Origin: an uncultured Ruminococcus sp.
GTDB taxonomy: Bacteria; Bacillota; Clostridia; Oscillospirales; Acutalibacteraceae
Direction: 5' to 3'
Assembly (NCBI GenBank): GCA_902762335.1
Contig: CACWNZ010000011.1
Span: 1 to 12,959, forward strand
Length of the DNA stretch: 12,959 nt
Shown piece after piece: positions 1-7,576 of this stretch. The translations under genes were made by a program, and so were the position numbers. The notes under the pieces were generated by a model. The model did not search any database and was not told the origin of the DNA. It saw only the letters and a program-made list of their open reading frames with translations. How positions within the stretch are numbered: the stretch's first letter is position 1; each line of letters starts with the position of its first letter.

Positions 1-590
1 TTGTCTATTTCGTATATCTCCTGCTTTGAGATTTCTTTTCTCTGCGACTGCCATTCTCTGATCATCTGCTCGCAGCTGTTGGCGGCATTTTCTGCGCATC
101 GATCGGCTATATTTCTTTCAAGAGTCGAAAGACGTTCTGCAAGCTCCTTGTCAAGCCTGTCGGCTTCACGCTCAGCGATCTGTCTTTTCTCCTTTGCCGC
201 GCGTACAAACTCGGTTGCCTTCTGACCGGGCACAGCGGACGACCTGCTGCAGCCGTTGATCTGCTGTCTGTATCCTGCAGCAGCCTCTTTTTCAGCTCTC
301 TCTCTGCGCTCTACAGCCTCCTTTGCAATTCGCTGCAGCTCCTTTTCGGCGGCGGCGTTCTGCTCCTTTCTTTTTTTATATGCTTTTTTTCCGGCTTTTG
401 CAATTGCGATACCCCCCTTGATCATTCCTGCCAACAGAGCGCCGAGAGCTACGGCTGTTACAGCCGCAGCACCGACAAGGATCTCGCCTGCGGCTGACGC
501 GATGGAATGATCGGATACCGAGCTGGTGCTGCGCGCAGTGCCTCCGTTTCCTGTGCTTCCGTTGGTCCTGTAATAATAATCACCACTCAT
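1..590 (-). CDS. Partial membrane-anchored coiled-coil protein, unknown family
   Basis: The open frame starts at ATG 588-590 and runs off the left edge, giving 196 complete codons with no stop. I do not recognise the family. A Ser/Gly/Thr-rich N-terminus (residues 1-30, starting MSGDYYYR) is followed by a hydrophobic segment at about residues 37-57, flanked by Gly/Ala-rich sequence and then a basic cluster (KKAYKKRK, about 68-75). The rest is Glu/Lys/Arg-rich with heptad-like character, suggesting a long coiled coil. The basic cluster after the single hydrophobic segment would place the coiled coil in the cytoplasm by the positive-inside rule. A purine-rich AAAGGGG lies upstream of the ATG. 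The gene is 63 bases beyond the preceding leftward gene and is probably the next member of the same operon. It may partner the coiled-coil protein just upstream of it; this is an inference from adjacency. Confidence 0.75.
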   Translation of the reverse strand, partial: MSGDYYYRTNGSTGNGGTARSTSSVSDHSIASAAGEILVGAAAVTAVALGALLAGMIKGGIAIAKAGKKAYKKRKEQNAAAEKELQRIAKEAVERRERAEKEAAAGYRQQINGCSRSSAVPGQKATEFVRAAKEKRQIAEREADRLDKELAERLSTLERNIADRCAENAANSCEQMIREWQSQRKEISKQEIYEID

Positions 591-653
591 TGTTTTGACT
601 GCCCCTTTCTGTATAAAGTTTGAACTCCGGAGAACGTCTCTCCGTGTTATCTA

Positions 654-2033
654 TTATATTACCGCGCAAGCTGACGAAAAGGATGTGGAAATCCTTTCCG
701 CCGCGATTCTGTTTACCTCATCCATACGCAGAATATGACGATGTATCGGTGCTTCGCGCGGCGTGTCCGCCGGGATACCCACAGCTGCAAGGACAGCCTC
801 CAGCTCTTGATAAAGCGGTTTGTTTGCCTGCTTCGTAGTAAGCTGCATAGTTACCTGCGAGTATACCTGCGTGTCGTTTCGCACAGGATGAAACGACAGC
901 ACTGCTGTTTCCGTTTCTCCGTTCAGAAGCTCATGCCTGAAAAGTACCTCCCTTCTTTCACGCAGATCTGCTTTCCCCCCCGGAGCAGTACACTGCTCGC
1001 GGGACATAAGCGCGGCAAACGAGGCGGGCATACTTATATCGGGCTGAGAGCTGCCGTATCGGCAGCCCTTAACACTGAAGCCCTGTGTATCCATAGCGCT
1101 GACCGCCCGCGGATAGGCGGCTTCGAAATCCCAATAGTCAATACAACACGAAAATGCGTACTCAAGCGTTATCTGCGCTCGTGACCAAAACATAACAAGG
1201 CTCTCCGTTTTTTCACGGATATATTCCACGGGGTCACCTTCGGTCATATTCCTTACGGCTTTGACGCCCCTGTGATTGATCGCCCGCAGAATACGCTCAT
1301 ATTCCTCAAGCTCAGAGTAAAGCTGTCCCGTAAGTCCGTCAGACCAGAGCTCAAGCTCGTCGTCTGTGAGAGTAATGGTCTCGTTGTTATACTCGACAGT
1401 ATGCGCTGCAACCGATGAAAGCTGTGTTTTTACCTCATTCAGAGCCGCACGGAACTGCTCAACGTAATGTGTCAAAAGCTTTGACCGGTTTGCGCAGTCT
1501 ACGGTAAGACGTTTGATACCGAGCAGTGCCGAGGAGAGAACGGAGAAAGCCTGAGAGAACATTCCGTTGCCGAAAAGGCGCTTCCCCTCTGCCATCGCAT
1601 TTGTATATATGGAAAGCTTCTTCGGAAAAAATTCCTCACACGGCATAGCCTCGGCGTGTTTTATGTCTGAGTCAAGCCTTTCGAGAGCCTTCACGGCTTC
1701 GGCGCGCCCGGTCTGCTCCGTACGGCTCCTGTATTTTTCTGCATCTCTGAGGGCAGCTCTTGTCTGTTCGGCTTCCTGCTCGAGCCTCTCTGTCTCGGCG
1801 CGCAGACGTCTCAGCTCCTTTTCCGCCTGATCGCTGCGCTGAGCCTGCAGCTTTTGCATAGATCTCTCCACAGCCTCCTTGTAGGTACGGGAGTATTCCT
1901 TGTCAAGCTGCTGTTTGAGAAGCCTTGTACGGCGCTCTATCTCATCTCCCATCTTCATTATGTATCTGCTTTGCTGTTCCCGCAGAACCTCGATCTGCTG
2001 TTCTAACTGCCGTATTCTTTCCTTATCGTCCAT
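654..2033 (-). CDS. Coiled-coil protein, unknown function
   Basis: The product has 459 residues and no recognised family. It starts at ATG 2031-2033, eight bases beyond a strong GGAGG that sits between it and the stop of the preceding gene. Residues 1 to about 125 are rich in Glu, Arg, Gln and Leu with repeated heptads (e.g. IRQLEQQIEVLREQQ, RLEQEAEQTRAAL), so a long N-terminal coiled coil is likely. The middle (about 130-300) looks helical with no membrane segment. The C-terminal part (about 320-459) is more mixed and contains several cysteines and aromatic residues. There is no signal peptide, so it should be cytoplasmic. Its position directly behind the Pro/Lys-linker gene and the phospho-signalling genes suggests a scaffold or substrate role, which is an inference only. 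Confidence 0.8.
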   Translation of the reverse strand: MDDKERIRQLEQQIEVLREQQSRYIMKMGDEIERRTRLLKQQLDKEYSRTYKEAVERSMQKLQAQRSDQAEKELRRLRAETERLEQEAEQTRAALRDAEKYRSRTEQTGRAEAVKALERLDSDIKHAEAMPCEEFFPKKLSIYTNAMAEGKRLFGNGMFSQAFSVLSSALLGIKRLTVDCANRSKLLTHYVEQFRAALNEVKTQLSSVAAHTVEYNNETITLTDDELELWSDGLTGQLYSELEEYERILRAINHRGVKAVRNMTEGDPVEYIREKTESLVMFWSRAQITLEYAFSCCIDYWDFEAAYPRAVSAMDTQGFSVKGCRYGSSQPDISMPASFAALMSREQCTAPGGKADLRERREVLFRHELLNGETETAVLSFHPVRNDTQVYSQVTMQLTTKQANKPLYQELEAVLAAVGIPADTPREAPIHRHILRMDEVNRIAAERISTSFSSACAVI

Positions 2034-2046
2034 AGCTTATCCCTCC

Positions 2047-2754
2047 TCAGCCCTTCGGCAGTGTGCTGTTATCGGCCTCCTCCTGGTTTTCACTCACCAA
2101 CGAGTTTATGATACAGCGTGATATATACAGCAGCTGCTCGGCAAGTATCGTTTCGCTCTGCTTGTCGGAGCTGCGATAGGGCTCAAGTATTTTTTCGCAT
2201 ATCTGCTGCCTTATAACGGTTACCTCTTTGTCGGTGGGAGAAGCCTGTGCGGAGGCTTCTTCGATTGCCTTGGCAAAGGCGACCTTCAGCTCGGCAAAGG
2301 CGGGTCTCGAGACGGATATTGACTCGGGCTTCGGCTTAGGCACAGGCTCGGGCTTCGGCTTAGGTACAGGCTTGGGTGTCGGCTTGGGCTTCGGCTTAGG
2401 TGTCGGCTTGGGTATCGGCTCGGGCTTCTTATCAGTCAGCGTATCCGGCACATTGTCGTACATCAGCTTAAGCTCATGATTGTCGTGGACAAGAGTAATA
2501 CTGCCGACACCTGCCGGGATATCGAACTCCTTGGCAGTTTTTCCGGCAAAGGCGCAGGTGACGGGCTTTTCGGGGATTTCGCATAAGGTTATTTCGATCT
2601 GACCGGATTTGTAAGGATTCCTGCAGCTTACTATGGCGGCGCCTCCCTCTGCAGAGGTCTGAAAGACCCTGCTTTCCTGACGATATGCCGGCTTCAGAGA
2701 CCTCGGCAGGATAAGAACATCGCCTGCATTGGCGGCTTTTATCTCGGTTTTCAT
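2047..2754 (-). CDS. Protein with Pro/Lys-repeat linker between two domains, unknown function
   Basis: The product has 235 residues. The ATG at 2752-2754 lies three bases after the stop of the radical-SAM gene, and its ribosome binding site (AGGAGTGGTG) is inside that gene's 3' end, so the two are probably translationally coupled. Three parts are visible. The N-terminal domain (about 1-105) is beta-like and ends in ELKLMYDNV. A low-complexity linker (about 109-146) is built of PKPE/PKPT/PKPV four-residue repeats. A helical C-terminal part (about 150-235) ends in acidic residues. There is no signal peptide or membrane segment, so a TonB-like periplasmic spacer is unlikely. The linker more probably separates two binding modules in the cytoplasm. 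The N-terminal part is a candidate FHA-like or other beta-sandwich binding module, but I cannot see diagnostic FHA residues and leave the function open. Confidence 0.8.
   Translation of the reverse strand: MKTEIKAANAGDVLILPRSLKPAYRQESRVFQTSAEGGAAIVSCRNPYKSGQIEITLCEIPEKPVTCAFAGKTAKEFDIPAGVGSITLVHDNHELKLMYDNVPDTLTDKKPEPIPKPTPKPKPKPTPKPVPKPKPEPVPKPKPESISVSRPAFAELKVAFAKAIEEASAQASPTDKEVTVIRQQICEKILEPYRSSDKQSETILAEQLLYISRCIINSLVSENQEEADNSTLPKG
2323..2430. repeat. 12-bp tandem repeat, nine units, encoding the Pro/Lys linker
   Basis: On the plus strand nine consecutive 12-base units follow the pattern CTCGGGCTTCGG / CTTAGGCACAGG with small changes (CTTGGGTGTCGG, CTTGGGTATCGG). Read on the minus strand each unit codes four residues of the type PKPE or PKPT. 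The repeat lies wholly inside the open frame, and any gain or loss of units keeps the frame, so linker length could vary between strains by slippage. Confidence 0.9.
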
Positions 2755-2757
2755 GCT

Positions 2758-3360
2758 TCACCACTCCTTTTTGATTTTATTCCAGGTTTCTGCCTGACCC
2801 CTTGAGGGTATGCCGGTCATGGTAAGATGACCATCGCCGTGAAGCTTTATGCTTATGCTGCGCTTCATCGGCGGGAAATCCTCAGGTCTGAAGCCGTCTG
2901 TCAGGAATATCAGCCTCTGATTCGTACTGCCGCGGTAACGCTCCTGTCGGTCAAGCTCCTCAATGTATTCTCCGTCTATCAGCAGATCGATATGGGACAA
3001 GAGCTGAAGCTCCTCAGGATCCTGTCTCTCCCTGATTTCTTCGAGCGTATTGCCGGTATAGCATATTACGGGCGGCTTCTTACCTGTCACAAGACTTATT
3101 TCCTCGATCGTACAGGCAAGCTCGCCTGCCTGCAGGAATGGCTCACCGCCTGAAAGGATAAGTCCGTGATATTTTCCTTCCTTGAATATAAGCGACAGGA
3201 GGTAATGACTCATAATTATGGGGGGCAGCATTCTGTTTGCCTCGGCTGAAATGCAGCCCTTACAGTTTCGGGCGCAGCCGTTGACCCACACTGTCAGATT
3301 TTTTCCCTTTCTGTCGGGAGGACCAAGCTCAGAGCTGCCTAAGTTGTTCAGGTAAAGCAT
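2758..3360 (-). CDS. NrdG-like radical-SAM 4Fe-4S protein
   Basis: The product has 200 residues. The ATG at 3358-3360 is chosen over an upstream in-frame GTG (3367-3369) because that GTG is part of the ribosome binding site AGGAGTG. A CX3CX2C cluster (C29, C33, C36, in NGCARNCKGC) is the radical-SAM 4Fe-4S site. SGGEPFLQ is the SAM-binding GGE motif. YTGNTLEEI, IDGEYIEE and RGSTNQRLI match conserved stretches of anaerobic ribonucleotide reductase activating enzymes (NrdG). Family knowledge: NrdG makes a 5'-deoxyadenosyl radical that installs a glycyl radical on NrdD. No NrdD or other glycyl-radical enzyme is present in the window. Its place directly after the phosphatase gene, with 72 bases between them, suggests a role specific to this signalling locus. 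Such single-cluster proteins are, as far as I recall, found beside vWA/PP2C genes in other Firmicutes. Fold confidence is high; substrate is unknown. Confidence 0.9.
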   Translation of the reverse strand: MLYLNNLGSSELGPPDRKGKNLTVWVNGCARNCKGCISAEANRMLPPIIMSHYLLSLIFKEGKYHGLILSGGEPFLQAGELACTIEEISLVTGKKPPVICYTGNTLEEIRERQDPEELQLLSHIDLLIDGEYIEELDRQERYRGSTNQRLIFLTDGFRPEDFPPMKRSISIKLHGDGHLTMTGIPSRGQAETWNKIKKEW

Positions 3361-3422
3361 AGCTTTCACTCCTTTGTATTTTGGTAATATCAGCGTATCA
3401 TACCGAAAGCAAAAAGATCATA

Positions 3423-3431
3423 GGGTGGGGG
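3423..3431 (-). promoter_or_regulatory. C-rich motif copy, weak match
   Basis: CCCCCACCC on the minus strand, immediately after the PP2C stop codon and 62 bases before the radical-SAM start. It matches TTCCCACCC at 7 of 9 positions. The nearest good -10-like hexamer (TATGAT, 3397-3402) is 20 bases downstream rather than 24-25, so this copy may not be a functional site. Confidence 0.3.
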
Positions 3432-3432
3432 A

Positions 3433-4383
3433 TTATTTTTCCATACGGAAAAAGCCGTTGCGGTACTGAAGCAGACCGCAGTCTATAAGCGGACGGAGCT
3501 TCTTGATCGTCCTGTATGCTGTGTGCTGGCGGGAAAGCCTTATCATTTTGCTCATTGTGCAGGGGGACGAGGCGGCGGCGGTCAGCACACGCCTGTAACA
3601 GCTGCGTCTGCACCTGACTGTTTTTTCGGGAATACCTAACAGTCTTGACAGGACGGTCGTATCCGTTGCCGACATGACCGTATCTACGGCCGCGCTCAGA
3701 TCCCCCGCTACAGCTACCGTGCTGTCATCGGGGACGATAAACAGCTCTGCGCAGGCCTCACGAAATTTTGCTTCGGGCAGCAGAACTGCAAGGCTGAAAA
3801 TAAGCCTGCATAGGCATGGATCAGAAAGTAACGGCTCGGTGCCGTCCGTTCTCAGCATATAAACAAGGCGGCGGCAGCTTTTGTGTTCCTTTATCTTAGG
3901 GGAGGCAGAGGTTATGAGCTCTGTAATGTTTTCTGCCTCCTCATGCTCATAATCGGAAACGACAGAGACACTTCCGTTACCTTCCGGTCTCTCGATGCAG
4001 CCGTCACCTATATGGATAGTCAGGCTCCTTCCGTCGTTATGTGCTCCGCAGACCATGAGCGTAGAGCCCAGCTCACGCACGCTGCAGCAAAGCTCTTCGG
4101 CCCTGTCGGCAAGTGCTTTTCGCACGATATAAAGCACCATAGAGCCCGCCTCTCCTGCAGGCAGCGAATACAGATCATCAAACTCCTGCGAGACGAAAAG
4201 AGCCGCGATCTTCGATGCAGCAGCTGCGCCCTGAGCTGCGTGCGTTCTGCTGCCCGCTCCGTCAGCGACCGCGACGGCGCGGCATTCGCCCGATACGGCT
4301 GTAAATACGGCATCATCACAGGGTTTGCCTCTGCGGATGTGGTTTTGTCCCTTCGTCGCGGAGCTGACAGAAAAGCAGGGCAT
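3433..4383 (-). CDS. PP2C-type Ser/Thr protein phosphatase with C-terminal winged-helix-like domain
   Basis: The product has 316 residues. Residues 1 to about 230 form a PP2C (PPM) domain. Visible motifs are GKPCDDA (D23/D24), VADGAGS (metal ligand D41 and G42), ELGSTLM (about 104-110), HIGDG (124-128), TDG (D180) and DDSTVAV (D219/D220), so the metal-binding acidic residues look intact and it should be an active phosphatase. Residues about 245-316 form a separate helical region ending in a likely wing (LLQYRNGFFR), with a helix-turn-helix-like stretch around SKMIRLSRQHTAYRTIKKL. The ATG at 4381-4383 is two bases past the vWA stop, implying coupled translation. It is the phosphatase arm of the kinase/vWA/PP2C triad and should reverse the kinase's phosphorylations. 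The C-terminal domain could bind DNA or protein; the winged-helix call is by pattern only. Confidence 0.9.
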   Translation of the reverse strand: MPCFSVSSATKGQNHIRRGKPCDDAVFTAVSGECRAVAVADGAGSRTHAAQGAAAASKIAALFVSQEFDDLYSLPAGEAGSMVLYIVRKALADRAEELCCSVRELGSTLMVCGAHNDGRSLTIHIGDGCIERPEGNGSVSVVSDYEHEEAENITELITSASPKIKEHKSCRRLVYMLRTDGTEPLLSDPCLCRLIFSLAVLLPEAKFREACAELFIVPDDSTVAVAGDLSAAVDTVMSATDTTVLSRLLGIPEKTVRCRRSCYRRVLTAAASSPCTMSKMIRLSRQHTAYRTIKKLRPLIDCGLLQYRNGFFRMEK

Positions 4384-4385
4384 TA

Positions 4386-5150
4386 TTATTCATCCTCCTC
4401 GTAATTTGAGATCTTCTGTCTGAACGCATCATATTTTTCATTGAGTGTCTCCTCGTCCATGGTATCCATGTTGTTGGCGGCGGAATCTATGGTATCCGAA
4501 ACTGCTTCAAAGAGTGTTTCTATATCAGTCTGATCTATCGAAAGAGGAGTGCCCTTTCCCGCAAGCTTGGCGATTATCTCGGGGTCTACGTTATCACCTA
4601 CGGAAATAACGTTGAAAAAGCCCTTCTTTGTCTCCTGAAGCTTAAGGATCGTCTCGTAGCTTTCCTGGAGAAGCTTTTCTTCATGCTGATGGTCAGAGCT
4701 TGACGTGTAATTGGGATTTCCGTCTGTGACAAGGAACGTGATCGGGACGTAAAACTTTCTTCCCTCTCTGCGCATTGCAGCTCTCATACTGTCGATCTCA
4801 TCAAAGGCAGCCATGACCGCCGAGCCCGTGTGTGTGCGTCCATGATAATGCAGTTCCTTCAGGTTTTTTTCGAGGAGCTTCTCGTCTATATCGCCGAGGC
4901 GCGTGAATTCAAGTATTGTCTTGTAGCTACTGTTGAATACCATGATACAGAGCATAACGTTGTTATTGTGTGTATCATTCTTTTTGAGCTTCTTCACAAG
5001 ATCGAGAATGCTCGTTATCATCTTATGACTGTACTTCTCTACCGAGCCGGAGATATCGATGATCAGCATGGCGGGAAGAATACGATCATAGCTTGCATTG
5101 CGCTTGTTTATATTATCTACGTTTATACCGAGGTCTGTAAAGATCGACAT
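4386..5150 (-). CDS. TerY/YegL-like von Willebrand A domain protein
   Basis: The product has 254 residues. The vWA metal-ion-dependent adhesion site is complete: DISGS (D32, S34, S36), GRTHTGSAV (T106/T108) and LVTDGNPN (D143). The fold runs from about residue 24 to 215, followed by an acidic helical tail (ends NYEEDE). No signal peptide is present, so it is cytoplasmic. The ATG at 5148-5150 has AAGGTGAG upstream. It sits between the kinase (9 bases apart) and the PP2C (2 bases apart). Established knowledge: TerY-type vWA proteins are encoded with a PP2C and a Ser/Thr kinase as the TerY-P triad of Ter-linked systems and as YegL/YegK/YegI in E. coli. The vWA protein is thought to act as a metal-dependent protein-interaction partner, possibly a substrate. 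The family assignment is firm; the partner is inferred. Confidence 0.92.
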   Translation of the reverse strand: MSIFTDLGINVDNINKRNASYDRILPAMLIIDISGSVEKYSHKMITSILDLVKKLKKNDTHNNNVMLCIMVFNSSYKTILEFTRLGDIDEKLLEKNLKELHYHGRTHTGSAVMAAFDEIDSMRAAMRREGRKFYVPITFLVTDGNPNYTSSSDHQHEEKLLQESYETILKLQETKKGFFNVISVGDNVDPEIIAKLAGKGTPLSIDQTDIETLFEAVSDTIDSAANNMDTMDEETLNEKYDAFRQKISNYEEDE

Positions 5151-5159
5151 AGTCTCACC

Positions 5160-6203
5160 TTATCCTTTCTTTTGGGTCAGTGTTTCTCTGCATTTATGAA
5201 GTATTCTGTAAACGTTATAGCCGTCGGGGCGTTTTTCGGGTCTGAAATAGTCACCGTCACGATGAAAGCAGTGCATGAAATACAGCTTCAGCCTGATCGG
5301 GAGCGCATTATATAGCGCTGCGGCGACGTCACTCACAACAAGCTTCTCATCGTAAAAGTGGTAGTTGCCTTCGAGAATGTCCTCCTCCACCTCCTTGCAG
5401 TTTTTATAGTTATACGGCTCAAACGAGGGCAGGAGCAGCTTAAAAATTATAGTCTGGAGTGCCCACAGATCATCATACCTTGTTAACGCCGAGCCCCTTG
5501 CGGCGATCCGCTCGGGAGAGATCATTGCCGAATGCAACGCTGTGGCTTCATAGCTCTTGTTACCGAGGCTGAAGCCTGCGCCGTTGAGATCGACAAAGGC
5601 TATTGAGCCGTCTGAACGGACAATAATATTCGAGGGATCAAGGTCGCCTATCACGACACCCGCGCGGTGAAGCATACCCACAACATAAGCCGTCTGCTCG
5701 CACAGAAGGAGCTGATCCTTCCGGCTGTACGCCTCAAGGAGATTCGCTTCGAAGGACGTATAGAACGAAAGCGGTCGACCGCGTACGTATCTCATAAGAT
5801 AACCGACGGTCTTGTCATAGTCGTATACGAGCTCCTCGGGCGGACAGATATATTTCTCGAGCTCCGGGGTTTCTCGCCGGATCTGACGGAATTTCTCTAT
5901 CACGTCGGACAGCCTTTCTGCCTGTGCGGATGTCAGTCTCTTCTTAAAGAGCTTGCAGCATAACGAACGGTCATTTTCAATCGGATATATCCCTCCCTCC
6001 CCGCCGCGGCCTATGCTTTGGCGTGAGAGAATATTATACTTAGCGCCTCCTTTACGGAATACGACAGCTCCGGGAGCCCCCGAAACGGCTGTCGTATTCC
6101 TGCTGCTTCTTACCTGACGGGGAGCCGGTCGGGCGGCGGGCTTCTGCGCAGGTCTCGCTGCGAAGGCTGCCGCACCGGGCTCCCTTTTGTTATTGTACGG
6201 CAT
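5160..6203 (-). CDS. Atypical Ser/Thr protein kinase (YegI/TerY-P triad type)
   Basis: The product has 347 residues from ATG 6201-6203; an upstream in-frame GTG (6210-6212) belongs to the ribosome binding site AGAGTG. An Ala/Pro/Arg-rich disordered N-terminus (1-45) precedes a kinase domain (about 56-330). Seen motifs: glycine loop IGRGGEGGIY (64-73), ATP-anchoring lysine in CCKLF (K84), catalytic loop IGDLDPSN (D187, N192), metal loop VDLNGAG (D205). The usual HRD and DFG are IGD and DLN, as in the YegI-like branch, so key Asp, Asn and Lys are kept and catalysis is plausible. A region near the end (about residue 300 onward, FRPEKRPDGYNVY) resembles the closing Arg-containing motif of such kinases. 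There is no membrane segment. The gene abuts the lipoprotein gene (stop TGA at 6209-6211) and vWA gene, forming the kinase arm of the triad. Confidence 0.92.
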   Translation of the reverse strand: MPYNNKREPGAAAFAARPAQKPAARPAPRQVRSSRNTTAVSGAPGAVVFRKGGAKYNILSRQSIGRGGEGGIYPIENDRSLCCKLFKKRLTSAQAERLSDVIEKFRQIRRETPELEKYICPPEELVYDYDKTVGYLMRYVRGRPLSFYTSFEANLLEAYSRKDQLLLCEQTAYVVGMLHRAGVVIGDLDPSNIIVRSDGSIAFVDLNGAGFSLGNKSYEATALHSAMISPERIAARGSALTRYDDLWALQTIIFKLLLPSFEPYNYKNCKEVEEDILEGNYHFYDEKLVVSDVAAALYNALPIRLKLYFMHCFHRDGDYFRPEKRPDGYNVYRILHKCRETLTQKKG

Positions 6204-6208
6204 AGATA

Positions 6209-7528
6209 TCACTCTTTTCGTGTGGTGGTACCGTTGTTAGTATATTTCTTGCCCACAGTGCTCTCTTCGTCGACTATGTTGACAGCGCGATTGTAAGGAG
6301 CTATTCTTTCATCGAGCTTGCCGTTGCTGTCAAGGTCGTCCTGCACCAGGTCTTTGTCGCTGAAGCCGGCTCCGAAAACGAGGATACGATCGGCGTCTAT
6401 CCCCTCAGACACAATAAGCTCTTTGATCGCTGCGGCCCTTTTCTGAGAGAAAGCTTTTGCGGACTCAGCATCGCCGAACGTAGCTGTTGTTCCTATAATG
6501 ACAATGTTCCCCTTCAGTTTCTTCATTCTTTCAATCACGCCTGCGAGAACATCCTTCGCTGCAGCGGGATCAGCGAGCTCTGTTGAATCGGGCTTGAAGC
6601 GTATAGCCTCATCGATATGAAGTACCCCCTCATCACCGATGATCTTTTCGTTTTCGGACGGCTCCTCGTCCGGCTTGGGCACGGGTACATGTACGACCTT
6701 GGAAACCTTGACGGTACTGACATGGGGCATTGCTGAATGATCTGAAGAAGAGGGCTTGTATGTATGGTCTTTGAATACACCTGCGGCTTCTGTTACGCCT
6801 GCTTTTGTGAGCACCTTTGTATAGTACGCTTTGAGAGCTTCGATATCGCAGTTAAGTAAGGGCTCCTGAGCCTCTTCGCCTACCGAAACCGTCTGACCCA
6901 TACCGTACCATTCAATGGTAGAAAATTTACTGAGGTCAGGGATAGACTTGGATTTCTCCAAGCTGTCCATTACGTCCTGAGCCTTGACGTCCAACACTCT
7001 CATGTCAGTCATAGGAAAAGCGCTCTTGTTGCCTGTCCGGGTCTGAATACCGTTATCGAGGACTATGAGAACGTTTTTTCTGCCCTCTTCCGCCTTTGGC
7101 GTATTATCGGCAGCGAGCTTCAGGGCTGCAAGAGTGTTGGTCTCTTCAGCAATCGGCTTCATCAACTTTATCAGCTCGGCTGCCTTCTTGGAGTTTGCAT
7201 TTATCTCCTTCTGTCTGTAATTTTCGGTCTTGCCATTGGTCGGTGCTTTGAGGTCTGCTTCCACGAAGTTGCTTATAGGATCACCGTCGTCGATGATCAC
7301 ACACAGATGACCTCCTTTTGCAGCCAGCCTGTCGATGTATGTGTTGAGCAGCGAAAGCTCGGGGTCGGGACTGTTTTGGGTATTGCCGATAATCACTGTC
7401 AGGTTGATAGCTTCCTGCTGATCGGCTTCCGAGCCTCCGAAAAAACCGGAGGAGCAGCCTGCAAGCCCTGTTATGAGCATTGCTGCCGATACTATCGCGA
7501 GAAGGAGAAATTTTACTGTCTTTTTCAT
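6209..7528 (-). CDS. Lipoprotein with vWA-like region and OmpA-like C-terminal domain
   Basis: The product has 439 residues from ATG 7526-7528; the in-frame GTG at 7535-7537 lies in the ribosome binding site AAAGGTGA. A signal peptide with basic start (MKKTVK), a hydrophobic core and a lipobox LAGC (C25) marks an exported lipoprotein. Residues about 40-250 include beta strands NLTVIIGNTQ and NVLIVLDNG that resemble a degenerate vWA/Rossmann fold without a clear metal site. A spacer rich in Ser, Pro and Glu (about 255-297) follows. Residues about 298-419 form an OmpA-like domain (FKPDSTEL, SQKRAAAIKELI, NRAVNIV), the family that binds peptidoglycan. Inside it, DLDSNGKLDE (about 398-407) resembles a calcium-binding DxDxNGxxD loop. 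It is probably the extracellular, wall-contacting part of the system. OmpA domains are less common in Gram-positive bacteria. Confidence 0.88.
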   Translation of the reverse strand: MKKTVKFLLLAIVSAAMLITGLAGCSSGFFGGSEADQQEAINLTVIIGNTQNSPDPELSLLNTYIDRLAAKGGHLCVIIDDGDPISNFVEADLKAPTNGKTENYRQKEINANSKKAAELIKLMKPIAEETNTLAALKLAADNTPKAEEGRKNVLIVLDNGIQTRTGNKSAFPMTDMRVLDVKAQDVMDSLEKSKSIPDLSKFSTIEWYGMGQTVSVGEEAQEPLLNCDIEALKAYYTKVLTKAGVTEAAGVFKDHTYKPSSSDHSAMPHVSTVKVSKVVHVPVPKPDEEPSENEKIIGDEGVLHIDEAIRFKPDSTELADPAAAKDVLAGVIERMKKLKGNIVIIGTTATFGDAESAKAFSQKRAAAIKELIVSEGIDADRILVFGAGFSDKDLVQDDLDSNGKLDERIAPYNRAVNIVDEESTVGKKYTNNGTTTRKE

Positions 7529-7576
7529 TGAGATCACCTTTCTTTTTTATTTATTTACCGGGGTTCCGATAAGCCT

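Noticed and set aside
735..1184. 149-residue open frame on the plus strand
   Set aside because: It is antisense to the coiled-coil gene, has no ribosome binding site and its composition reflects the other strand.
2323..2430. Repeat array considered as CRISPR-like
   Set aside because: Units are 12 bases with no spacers and lie in frame inside a coding region.
2228..2479. Gly-rich open frame on the plus strand
   Set aside because: It is the reverse reading of the Pro/Lys repeat (GFGLGTG repeats) and has no start signal of its own.
3367..3369. In-frame GTG starts just before the ATGs at 3360, 6203, 7528 and 9664
   Set aside because: Each GTG is part of the ribosome binding site itself, so the downstream ATG is the better start.
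3883..4404. 173-residue open frame on the plus strand
   Set aside because: It lies antisense to the PP2C gene, whose conserved motifs are on the minus strand.
4386..6203. Tellurite-resistance operon
   Set aside because: Only the kinase/vWA/PP2C triad resembles Ter-linked systems; no TerB, TerC, TerD or related products are seen in the window.
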